In this document: positions 34,055 to 44,778 of the stretch, one piece after another
How the letters are laid out: each line of letters opens with the position of its first letter
Position numbering within the stretch: position 1 is the first letter of the stretch
Source: an uncultured bacterium
GTDB lineage: Bacteria > Desulfobacterota > Binatia > UBA1149 > CAITLU01
DNA length: 64,000 bases
Assembly (NCBI GenBank): GCA_903893315.1
Contig: CAITLU010000018.1
Coordinates: 20,710-84,709, forward strand
Direction: 5' to 3'
Translations under genes and position numbers: made by a program
The notes under the pieces: generated by a model
Seen by the model: the letters and a program-made list of their open reading frames with translations, nothing else
Databases searched by the model: none
What the model was told of the DNA's origin: nothing

Positions 34055-35125
34055 TCAGAACAGTGCAGCGCGGCTGATTTCTTCGGGCCGCCGCGCGCCG
34101 CAAAGCGCGAGCGCCACGTCCAGCTCTTCGCGCAGGATTTCCAGCACGCCGCCGACGCCGCGGGCGCCTGCTGCTGCCAGGCCCCAGACCACGGGGCGGC
34201 CGACAGCGACGGCGCGGGCGCCCAGGGCCAGAGCCTTGACGACGTCGGTGCCGCGCCGCACTCCGCCGTCCAGATAGACCTCGGCGCGTCCGTCTACGGC
34301 TTCGACGACGCTCTCGAGCACATCGAGGGTGGCCGGCGCGGTGTCGAGTTGGCGGCCGCCGTGGTTGGAGACGAAGAGCGCGGACGCACCGTGCGCTACC
34401 GCCAGCCTTGCATCGTCGGGATGCAGCACGCCCTTGAGTACGATCGGCAGACGAGTCTGGCCGATCAGCCACGCCACGTCGTTCCAATCCAGCGCAGGAT
34501 CGAAGAGCGAGTTGACGTGTGCGGCAAGTCCCGAGCCCGAGTTTTCGTTCGGCAACGTGCCGTGACCTGCGCCTTCGAGGTTGGCCATCGTGATGCCGCG
34601 CGGGAGTTGAAAACGGTGGCGCATTTCGCGCTCGCGTTTGCCGCACACCTGGGCGTCGACGGTCAGGACCAGCGCGCGACAGCCGGCTTCTTCGGCGCGT
34701 CGCACCAGTTCGCGGGTAAGGCCTTTGTCTTTGTAAATGTAGAGTTGGAACCACAGCGGCGCGCGTGTTGATGCCGCTACGTCCTCGATCGACACGCTCG
34801 ACAGCGTGCTCAGGATCATCAGCGTCGCGGCTTTGGCGGCGGCCCTGGCGGTGGCCAACTCACCGTCGTCGAAGGCCAGACGCTGCAAAGCGACCGGCGC
34901 GATCATCACCGGCATAGAAATTTCGGTACCGAGTACCGTGGTCGCGAGGCTGCGGACGGATACGTCGCGCAGCAGGCGGCCCACCAGGCGCAGCCGCTCG
35001 AACGCCTCACGGTTGTCGCGCAGCGTCAGTTCGTCGCAGGCGCCGCCGGCGTAGTAGTCGAAAACGTCCGCGGTCAGATGCCGCCTGGCCAGATCTTCGT
35101 ATTCATCGAGTCGTAGCGGTTTCAC
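34055..35125 (-). CDS. FMN-dependent alpha-hydroxy-acid dehydrogenase/oxidase
   Basis: The 356-residue TIM-barrel flavoenzyme resembles glycolate and lactate oxidases. Visible: VFDYYAGGACDELTLRDN near residue 21, MIAPVALQRLA, WFQLYIYKD, VLTVDAQVCGKREREMRHRF, the catalytic histidine/arginine motif LFVSNHGGRQLD near 245-256, and LDGGVRRGTDVVKALALGA. It oxidises a 2-hydroxy acid to a keto acid. No membrane-insertion loop is obvious, so a soluble oxidase is more likely than L-lactate dehydrogenase. It stands alone on its strand. Confidence 0.9.
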   Translation of the reverse strand: MKPLRLDEYEDLARRHLTADVFDYYAGGACDELTLRDNREAFERLRLVGRLLRDVSVRSLATTVLGTEISMPVMIAPVALQRLAFDDGELATARAAAKAATLMILSTLSSVSIEDVAASTRAPLWFQLYIYKDKGLTRELVRRAEEAGCRALVLTVDAQVCGKREREMRHRFQLPRGITMANLEGAGHGTLPNENSGSGLAAHVNSLFDPALDWNDVAWLIGQTRLPIVLKGVLHPDDARLAVAHGASALFVSNHGGRQLDTAPATLDVLESVVEAVDGRAEVYLDGGVRRGTDVVKALALGARAVAVGRPVVWGLAAAGARGVGGVLEILREELDVALALCGARRPEEISRAALF

Positions 35126-35215
35126 CGGCCAACCATTGAAGAGAGTGAAGGCGGAAGCAAGGCGCCGCGCTGCCGCCCCCGCATTTGCAGCTTTCCGCTC
35201 GGGTCGATTGCGGCG

Positions 35216-35647
35216 TCAGCCCTTGGCCGCATTGTCGGTTAGCAGGCCGCGGCCCGGAACGTGGTTCATCTCGAGGCGGATGCCGTCGGGATCTTCGAAC
35301 AGAACCGAGTAGTAGCCCGGAGCCCACGGTGCTTCTTCTGGTGGATGCACGATGACCGCGCCCAGTGTCGTCAGGAAATCGTGGAGAGTGTCGACGTCGG
35401 ACCGTTCGCGCGCGCGAAAGCAGACATGGTGGAGGCCGACTCTTTCCTGCACGAAACGCTCGCCGGCGTGGGCACTGTCGCCGCAGCGGACGCCGAAAGC
35501 GGTGCGTCCGCCGACGCAGTAATAGAATCCGTCGCCGTCCATCACGGCCTTCATTCCGAGGAATGGCAGCAGCTTGCCGTAGAACTCGCGCGAACGCGCG
35601 AAGTTGGCGGCGGTGACGAACATGTGGGCGATCCCGTTGATTTCCAT
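35216..35647 (-). CDS. VOC (glyoxalase/dioxygenase) superfamily protein
   Basis: The 143-residue single VOC unit pair has INGIAHMFVTAANFARSREF at the start, VGLHHVCFRAR in the middle and YYSVLFEDPDGIRLEMNHVP near the end. This gives the His...His...Glu metal-site pattern of glyoxalase I-like proteins. GGGAG stands nine bases upstream of ATG. The substrate is unknown; neighbours do not help. Confidence 0.85.
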   Translation of the reverse strand: MEINGIAHMFVTAANFARSREFYGKLLPFLGMKAVMDGDGFYYCVGGRTAFGVRCGDSAHAGERFVQERVGLHHVCFRARERSDVDTLHDFLTTLGAVIVHPPEEAPWAPGYYSVLFEDPDGIRLEMNHVPGRGLLTDNAAKG

Positions 35648-35741
35648 AGATGCGTCTCCCGTGTCGAAGGCTGGCGCAGGCTATCCAAATGCCGCGCGTC
35701 AGACCACTGCCAGGTCGGTGCTGCGCGCACGGCGCGCCGTT

Positions 35742-36866
35742 TCAGCGGCCGACCAGCCAGGCCGACGCGCGATGGCGTTCGAGAGCCGCGCCGAGGGCGA
35801 GACTTGCCGCGAGCGTCAGGCAGCACGACGCCGCCAGCGCCGCAACGGCGACGACGGCGCTCGACGATTGCACGACGGTGGCGGGGATCAGGTGCCGGGT
35901 CAGGTTCGACGCCACCACGAGATGGGTCAGGTACACGGCATAGGAACGACGCCCCAGCATCGACAGGACGCGCGCAAACCACGGACCGCCGGCTTGTGCG
36001 CTCTGCGGTCGCTCGCCCGTCACGCAGGCGAAGCAGAAGGCAATCGCGGCCAGGCAGTAGATGGCTGGTCTCGGTTGGAAGATTGTCGACGCCCAGACCA
36101 TCGCCTGTTGGGAAACCGGCGGCGGCAGCATCGCGTAGAATGCCTGCGCGGTAGTGACCAACGCCGCGGCGGCCAGCAGTCCGGTGGCGAGCATCGCCGT
36201 TCGGCGCCGTTCGGGTCGATCCAGCAACGCGTCCTTCAGCCACAATGCACCGACGATGTGGATCGCCAGGAAAGGCAGCTCCGACAACGCGGTATGGATC
36301 ATGCCCTTCCACGCCAGGACCGAAATCGCCCAGGCGCTGCCGAGGCCTATGCTCTGGCGCGAGCCGCCGTTCTTGACTGACGCTGCCCGCAGCAACGGCC
36401 ACAGCAGGTAGAGCTGAAACAGCAGCGGCACGAAGTAGAACTGGATGTCTGCCGATCCGACCAGCAGTGCCCACGCGACCTGCTGCGGAGGCCACAGCAA
36501 CGCGGGGTCGCGCAAGGCGAGACTGACAAGACTCCAGGCGACGTAGGCCGGCAGCAGCCGCTGTGCGCGTCTTTGCAGGAAGTTGAGGTACGCGTCGACA
36601 CCGGCGAAAGGTTGGTCGTAACGCAGCGAAAGACCTACGGCTGACAGTGCCAGGAACAGCGGAACGCCGAAGCCGCTGGCCAGGTGCACCAGGGCGAGGA
36701 TCCTCCCGCCGGGCGTGTACAGCGGCGCGTGCGTGAGCAACGTCCAGCTCGTGTGCAGGGCGACCACCGCGATGATCGCGACGCCGCGCAGCACGTCGAT
36801 GTCCCTGCGCCGGTCGCTCGCGTCCGGTGAGAGGACGCCGGTGTATTCGACGTGGTGGGTGGGCAT
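35742..36866 (-). CDS. Acyltransferase 3 family membrane protein
   Basis: The 374-residue protein with about ten membrane helices has the family N-terminus RRDIDVLRGVAIIAVVALH, where the Arg and His are the usual conserved residues. Next are GFGVPLFLALSAVGLS and FLQRRAQRLLPAYVAWS. Such enzymes O-acetylate or acylate surface glycans, lipopolysaccharide or antibiotics. No C-terminal SGNH domain is present. It is separated by 93 bases from the P-type ATPase gene on one side and by 94 from VOC on the other. Confidence 0.88.
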   Translation of the reverse strand: MPTHHVEYTGVLSPDASDRRRDIDVLRGVAIIAVVALHTSWTLLTHAPLYTPGGRILALVHLASGFGVPLFLALSAVGLSLRYDQPFAGVDAYLNFLQRRAQRLLPAYVAWSLVSLALRDPALLWPPQQVAWALLVGSADIQFYFVPLLFQLYLLWPLLRAASVKNGGSRQSIGLGSAWAISVLAWKGMIHTALSELPFLAIHIVGALWLKDALLDRPERRRTAMLATGLLAAAALVTTAQAFYAMLPPPVSQQAMVWASTIFQPRPAIYCLAAIAFCFACVTGERPQSAQAGGPWFARVLSMLGRRSYAVYLTHLVVASNLTRHLIPATVVQSSSAVVAVAALAASCCLTLAASLALGAALERHRASAWLVGR

Positions 36867-36959
36867 GTCGGTCGCGGAGTCGCGATGCTAGAGGGGAGGG
36901 CGGCAGTGGGCAAACGCCGACTGCCGCTCAGTGCGCTGCGCCGTCTGACGTATGCCGGG

Positions 36960-39523
<2,564 letters not shown>

Positions 39524-39530
<7 letters not shown>

Positions 39531-40570
39531 AGCGTGCGATACTCGCCGGCCCAACCAAAGAGGTCGCTGACCTGGATGGTTTCGCCGCCGGGGTTTCGCA
39601 GGCTTCCGAAGTAGTGGCCGAAGAGTTGGTGGGCGCTGCAACGCAGCAGTGAGGCGTCGGTCCTTGCCGCGCGCAGCGCCGTCGGGGTGAAAACAAGGTC
39701 GAGCGTCGAAGAGCGGGGTGTGTAGACATGCCAGGGAGCGCGAAGATCCGCTTCGTCGTATTCCCAGAGCAGATCTTCGGAGATCTTGTGCAGGCGACCG
39801 TCGAGCCAGATCGCGTTCTCGGTGGCACCGGTGCCGTCGGTCCACCGGCCGCCGAGGTTGAGGCCCAACAGGTGCTCGGGAACGTCGTCGGCGCCGCCAC
39901 GCTGGATGATACGGCCGCAGGCCGCGCCGTGATTCCACAGCCCGCGTCGCGGCCAGATGCCGCGTCCGAAGTCGCAGGCCGCGAAGGCGCTGCCGCTGTC
40001 GAACGGAATTTCCCGATAGCCGAATCTTAGTCTTCCCTGGGCCGGCAGCGCGTTGTTTCTGGACGTGTAGGCGAAGCAGTGCGCGTCCATAGGAACGACG
40101 ACGCCGAGGTTCTCGTGGCCGTCAGGATGCTGCACACGGAAAGCGGCCGACAGGCGGTCGCCTTCGAAGAAGTTCTCCCACGCCACCAGCAGCGAGGTGT
40201 GGTCGCCTTCGTGAGTCATTGTCACCGAAGCGCGTTTGGTTCGCAGACTCAGCGAGGCTTCGACGTGATCGGGCAAACTTGGCCCGCCGATTCCCAGCGG
40301 CAGCACGGTGCTGCGCTCGATGATCTTGTCGCGCGTCAGGTCGACCAGGTAGACGCGAGCCACGGTTGCGTAGTCGAGGTCGGCGATGCTTGCCGAGAAC
40401 AGGAATCGTTCGGTGAAGACGCTCCAGCAGTTCCAGCGCTTCTTGCGCGGCCAGTGCCCGCTCAGGTTGCAGCGGTGCAGAGGGCGGCGCGTCCAGCCCA
40501 CGGCATCGGGGTCGAGTGTGCCGTCGGCGCGGCACAGCGATGCAGGTTCGGTGAGTTCCCTTTCCATCAC
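39524..40570 (-). CDS. DUF2804 family protein
   Basis: The 348-residue soluble protein resembles DUF2804. Characteristic parts are LCRADGTLDPDAVGWTRRPL at the N-terminus, WNCWSVFTERFLFSASIADL, and in the C-terminal half GLNLGGRWTDGTGATENAIW. The fold appears beta-rich (lipocalin-like strands), with no signal peptide. Function unknown. The stop overlaps the start of the P-type ATPase, so the two are co-transcribed and probably translationally coupled. Confidence 0.8.
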
Positions 40571-40645
40571 GGCAGCACGGGGTGCGCCGGCCTGCGACCT
40601 GGTGACGGAAAGCGCGGGCTTTCCGCTCCGTTCCCTGGCGATCGG

Positions 40646-41851
40646 TCAGGCCGAGCGCTTGTTCTTGCCGGCGATCACGCCGTGGCGAAGACCGACGACT
40701 TCGAGGGCGCGCAGCGCCTCGTTGAGATGCTCGCGGGTGTGCGTGGCCATGTATGAAGTCCGGATCATCGCGCGTCCGGCGGGCACAGCAGGAGAGACGA
40801 CGGGGTTGGCGAACACGCCTTCGTCATGGAGGTCGGCCACCATGCGGTAGGCGGTGAAGTCGTCACCGACCACCATCGGGATGACAGGCGTCGCAGCTTC
40901 ACCGGTGTCGTAACCGAGAGCGTCGAGCGCCTGTTTCATGTAGCGCGTGTTCTCCCACAGCCGCACACGACGCTCAGGCTCGCGCTGGACGATCTCGAGA
41001 GCCTTGAGCACCGCGGCCGCGCTGGCCGGCGGCATCGAGGCGGAGAAAATCTGCGAACGCGCGTTGTGTCGGATGAAGTCGATGATGCAACGGTCACCGC
41101 AGACGAAACCACCGACTCCAGCCAGAGACTTGGAGAAGGTGCCCATTATCAGGTCGACTTCGTCTTCGAGGCCGAAGTGCTCGACGGTGCCGCGGCCGTG
41201 CTCTCCGAGGACGCCGATGCCGTGAGCGTCGTCCACCAGCAGTCGTGTGCCGTAACGCTTCTTGATCTCTACCAGTTCGGGAAGGCGGCACAGGTCACCT
41301 TCCATCGAGAACACGCCGTCGACCACGATGATGCGGCCGTTCTCGTCGGAGGTGCGTGCGATCTTGTCGGCCAGGTCGCCGATGTCGTTGTGGCGGTACC
41401 TGACCAGTTTGGCCAGCCCGAGTCGGGCGCCGTCGATGATCGAAGCGTGGTCGAGGTTGTCCAGGAAAACGATGTCGCGGCGGCCCAGCAGGGCCGACAG
41501 CACACCGAGGTTCACCTGGAAGCCGGTCGAGAAGATCACGGCGGCTTCGCGCTGCATGAAGGAGGCGAGGCTGCTTTCGAGTTCGGAGTGGAGTTCCAGC
41601 GTGCCGTTAAGGAGCGGAGAGCCGGCGCAGCCGGTTCCGTACTGCTCCACCGCTCGCAAGGCGGCCTCTTTGACTTCCGGATGATTGGCCAGGCCCAGGT
41701 AGTTGTTGGACCCGAGCATGACCATCGACTTGCCGGCGATGGTGACCACCGGATCCTGGGCCGAGGCTATGCGTCGGAAGTAGTGATAAACGCCCGCGTT
41801 TCTGAGGGATTCGGCCCGCGTATAGTCCCGGCACTTCTGAAATACGTCCAC
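40646..41851 (-). CDS. Serine palmitoyltransferase-like alpha-oxoamine synthase
   Basis: The 401-residue PLP enzyme starts with GTG at 41851 behind GGAGG (nine-base spacing); the frame extends upstream but the sequence there is not coding. It follows the Bacteroides serine palmitoyltransferase almost motif by motif: AGVYHYFRRIASAQDP, MLGSNNYLGLANHPEVKEAA, YGTGCAGSPLLNGTLELH, LDNLDHASIIDGARL, VDGVFSMEGDLCRLPEL, VDDAHGIGVLGEHGRGT, and the PLP-lysine segment MGTFSKSLAGVGGF. It should condense serine with an acyl-CoA to make 3-ketosphinganine. 2-Amino-3-ketobutyrate ligase is the alternative; the Bacteroides-like motifs argue against it. Confidence 0.85.
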   Translation of the reverse strand: MDVFQKCRDYTRAESLRNAGVYHYFRRIASAQDPVVTIAGKSMVMLGSNNYLGLANHPEVKEAALRAVEQYGTGCAGSPLLNGTLELHSELESSLASFMQREAAVIFSTGFQVNLGVLSALLGRRDIVFLDNLDHASIIDGARLGLAKLVRYRHNDIGDLADKIARTSDENGRIIVVDGVFSMEGDLCRLPELVEIKKRYGTRLLVDDAHGIGVLGEHGRGTVEHFGLEDEVDLIMGTFSKSLAGVGGFVCGDRCIIDFIRHNARSQIFSASMPPASAAAVLKALEIVQREPERRVRLWENTRYMKQALDALGYDTGEAATPVIPMVVGDDFTAYRMVADLHDEGVFANPVVSPAVPAGRAMIRTSYMATHTREHLNEALRALEVVGLRHGVIAGKNKRSA

Positions 41852-41990
41852 TCTGCTGCACCTCCCGAGCCCCGCAGGCCCTTCCACCACCACCACCCGA
41901 TCTCTATCTATACGACCGACGGATGGTTCCGCGAACCGCGCCGTTGTGCAACACGCGCTCCGCACGAAGCCGCCGTCCGCCGGCGCGGTA

Positions 41991-43301
41991 TCAGCCGTAG
42001 GCCTTTTCGCCGTGGTCGCTGAGGTCGAGGCCCTCAGCCTCGTGTTCGGCGCCAACTCGAAGGCCGATGGTCCTTTCGATCACCATCAGCACGATGAGCG
42101 AGACGCTGCCTGACAGGATCGCCGTGTAGGTCACGGCCAGAATCTGCGTCAACAACTGGGGACCGATCGCGTAGTTGCCCAGACCTCCCGGAAAACTCCT
42201 GGAGCCGAACACCGCGACCAGGATGGTGCCGGTGAAGCCGCCTACGCCATGCACGCCGAACACGTCCAGAGCGTCGTCGTAGCGGTACCTGGATTTGAGC
42301 TTGGAGCAGGCCAGCCAGCAGAGCACGCCGGAGATGACGCCGATAAGGATGGCCCCGAGCGGTCCCACTTTGCCGGCGGCAGGCGTGATCGCCGCCAGTC
42401 CGGCGATCGAACCGGTGGCGATGCCGAGCGCGCTCGGTCTTCCCTGGCGGCCCCATTCAATCGTCATCCACGCCACCGCGGCGGTGCACGCGGACAGGTG
42501 TGTGACCACGACTGTCATCGCCGCACTGCCGTTGGCGGCGAGTTGGCTTCCGCCGTTGAAGCCGAACCATCCGACCCACAGCATGCCGGCGCCGGCGATG
42601 GTGAAGGGCAGGTTGTGCGGAACGAAAGGCGTGTCAGGCCATCCTCTTCTCGGGCCCACCACGATGCAGGCAACCAGCGCGGCCACTCCGGCCGTGACGT
42701 GGACGACGATTCCGCCGGCCAGATCCACCACGCCGGTAAGCCCGAAGAAGTTGAGTCTGTTCCACACTCCGTAGCAGCACGGGACGTAGACGAGCAGACT
42801 CCAGACCACGCTGAAGATCAGGATCGCCGAGAACTTCATGCGTTCGGCGAAAGCACCGAGGAAGAGTCCGGGCGTGATCAGGAAAAACATCATCTGGTAG
42901 GCGAAATGCAGGATCGCTGGGATCGTTGGCGCATCCGGTCGCGGCGTGGAATCGGGAGTGAGGCCCCACAGGAAAGCGAGGTCGAGGTTGCCGACGATAC
43001 CGCTGCTTCCGCTGAAGCACAGCGAGTATCCGCAGACGAACCACACCAGGCTCATGACGCAGGTCAGCGCGTAGCACTGTACGAGGATGGAGAGCACGTT
43101 GTGTGACTTCACCAGGCCGGCGTAGAACAGCGACAGTCCGGGAATCATCATGAACAGGACCAACGCGGTCGCGGTCAGCATCCACGCGGTGTCGCCGGAA
43201 TCGGTGGCGGCGGCCGAGCGCTGGGCTGCGGCGATGGAGGGGACCAGGATCAAAGCGGCGGCTGCAACTGCTGCAACGGCGCGGCGTGGGGTTGCTGTCA
43301 T
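41991..43301 (-). CDS. amtB: Ammonium transporter (Amt family)
   Basis: The 436-residue protein has a cleavable-looking N-terminus followed by eleven helices. Family signatures are FYAGLVKSHNVLSILVQCY, LGAFAERMKFSAIL, the first conserved histidine in GGIVVHVTAGVAAL, GWFGFNGGSQLAANGSAA and the second histidine in DVFGVHGVGGFTGTI. It conducts ammonium. GAGGAACAG precedes the ATG. No glnB/glnK gene is adjacent, which is unusual because amtB and glnK are commonly paired. It lies 139 bases upstream of the serine palmitoyltransferase gene on the same strand. Confidence 0.94.
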   Translation of the reverse strand: MTATPRRAVAAVAAAALILVPSIAAAQRSAAATDSGDTAWMLTATALVLFMMIPGLSLFYAGLVKSHNVLSILVQCYALTCVMSLVWFVCGYSLCFSGSSGIVGNLDLAFLWGLTPDSTPRPDAPTIPAILHFAYQMMFFLITPGLFLGAFAERMKFSAILIFSVVWSLLVYVPCCYGVWNRLNFFGLTGVVDLAGGIVVHVTAGVAALVACIVVGPRRGWPDTPFVPHNLPFTIAGAGMLWVGWFGFNGGSQLAANGSAAMTVVVTHLSACTAAVAWMTIEWGRQGRPSALGIATGSIAGLAAITPAAGKVGPLGAILIGVISGVLCWLACSKLKSRYRYDDALDVFGVHGVGGFTGTILVAVFGSRSFPGGLGNYAIGPQLLTQILAVTYTAILSGSVSLIVLMVIERTIGLRVGAEHEAEGLDLSDHGEKAYG

Positions 43302-43540
43302 CTGTTCCTCCGCGACTCCGGCCCGGTAACCACGCGCGGTGGAGCCGACGTCCGAATAGCCGCCGTCTAGACCGCAGTGAGGGCAGCGAGTCAACCCTCC
43401 GGCTGTGGCCCCGTCCGGCTGCAAGGCAGGGCCGCGCGAAGATCGAGGTCTGCGGCGTCGGTGAAGCTGCGCCGCTTCGCCGTGCGGAGTAGGCCTCCAT
43501 CGCTTTACTCGGCTCTCGGCAATGCGCACCATCCCCGGCC

Positions 43541-44617
43541 ATGAAAGCAGTCATTCTGAGAAATTCGCGTCTGGTGCTCGACGAAGTTCCCGATCCGGTC
43601 CCGCTGCCAGGTACCGTGCTGGTGCGCACGCTGGCCTGCGGGATCTGCGGCTCCGACCTTCACGCGGCCACGCACATGCACCGGATGGTAGAGACCCAGC
43701 AGAAGGCAGGCTCGCCTTTTTCGCTCGACCCTTCGCGCGACATCGTGATGGGCCACGAGTTCTGCGCCGAGGTTCTCGATTACGGCCCCGGCAGCGCGCA
43801 CTCGTTTCCGGTAGGCACGCGGGTGTGCGCGGTGCCGGTAAGTCTCGGCACCACGGGCATGCAGACGATCGGCTACTCCAACGAATTTCCCGGCGGTTAC
43901 GGCGAGCGTATGTTGCTGATGGAACAGCTGCTGCTGCCGGTCCCCAACGGCTTGGCCACCCATCACGCCGCGCTCACCGAGCCGATGGCGGTCGGTGCGC
44001 ACGCGGTCGCCTGTGCCGGCATGACGCCGAGCGACGTTCCTTTGGTGCTCGGATGCGGGCCGATCGGTCTGGCTGTAATCGCTTCGCTCAAACTTGCCGG
44101 CGCTTCGCCGATCATTGCGGCCGATTTTTCTCCGGCGCGCAGGGCGCTGGCCGAGCGCATGGGAGCCGACATCGTCATCGATCCCGCCAGGAACTCGGCT
44201 TGGACTCGCTGGGAAGAGGCTGCCAATCCCGACGGCATCGATCCGAACGATCCGATGACTTTTCTCGGGCTCGGCCCCCAGCTTCGCCCCGGAGTCGTCT
44301 TCGAGTGTGTCGGCGTTCCGGGTGTGATGGCGCAGATCTTCGAGAACGCGATGCGTGCCACCCGCGTCGTTATCGTCGGCGTGTGCATGGAGAGAGATCA
44401 GATCGAACCTCTCTATGCGCTGCAGAAGGAACTGTCGGTGCGCTTCGTGCTCGGTTACACGCCCGACGAGTTCGCCGCCACGCTCTGTCACATAGCCGAG
44501 GGCCGCATCGACGTGGCTCCGCTGGTCACGGGTCGAGTGGGGCTGGACGGCGTGGCGGGGATGTTCGAGGAACTTCGCAGTCCCGAGCGGCACGCGAAGG
44601 TGGTGGTGGAACCTTAG
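43541..44617 (+). CDS. Zinc-containing alcohol dehydrogenase (MDR family)
   Basis: The 358-residue medium-chain dehydrogenase has the catalytic zinc site GICGSDLH (about 37-44) and GHEFCAEV (about 71-78), and the NAD(P) fold starts at VLGCGPIGLAVIA. In the lobe where four cysteines normally bind structural zinc, the sequence is VCAVPVSLGTTGMQTIGYSN, with one cysteine only, so that site is missing. The substrate is unknown. It is divergent from amtB with 239 bases between, which carry no other gene. Confidence 0.9.
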   Translation: MKAVILRNSRLVLDEVPDPVPLPGTVLVRTLACGICGSDLHAATHMHRMVETQQKAGSPFSLDPSRDIVMGHEFCAEVLDYGPGSAHSFPVGTRVCAVPVSLGTTGMQTIGYSNEFPGGYGERMLLMEQLLLPVPNGLATHHAALTEPMAVGAHAVACAGMTPSDVPLVLGCGPIGLAVIASLKLAGASPIIAADFSPARRALAERMGADIVIDPARNSAWTRWEEAANPDGIDPNDPMTFLGLGPQLRPGVVFECVGVPGVMAQIFENAMRATRVVIVGVCMERDQIEPLYALQKELSVRFVLGYTPDEFAATLCHIAEGRIDVAPLVTGRVGLDGVAGMFEELRSPERHAKVVVEP

Positions 44618-44778
44618 CCGCTCGTCCGGTGATCCGCCGAAGCGGATGCCGGGATCGCGGCTGTATTTCGGGTTCGCGACTTCGATCCTCGAGCCCGCCG
44701 TGCGCCTGTTACCTGCACCTTCGCCGGGTGAGCGGGGCGACCATCGCGCTTACATGTCGCTAGTCACGAGCGCCCCGC

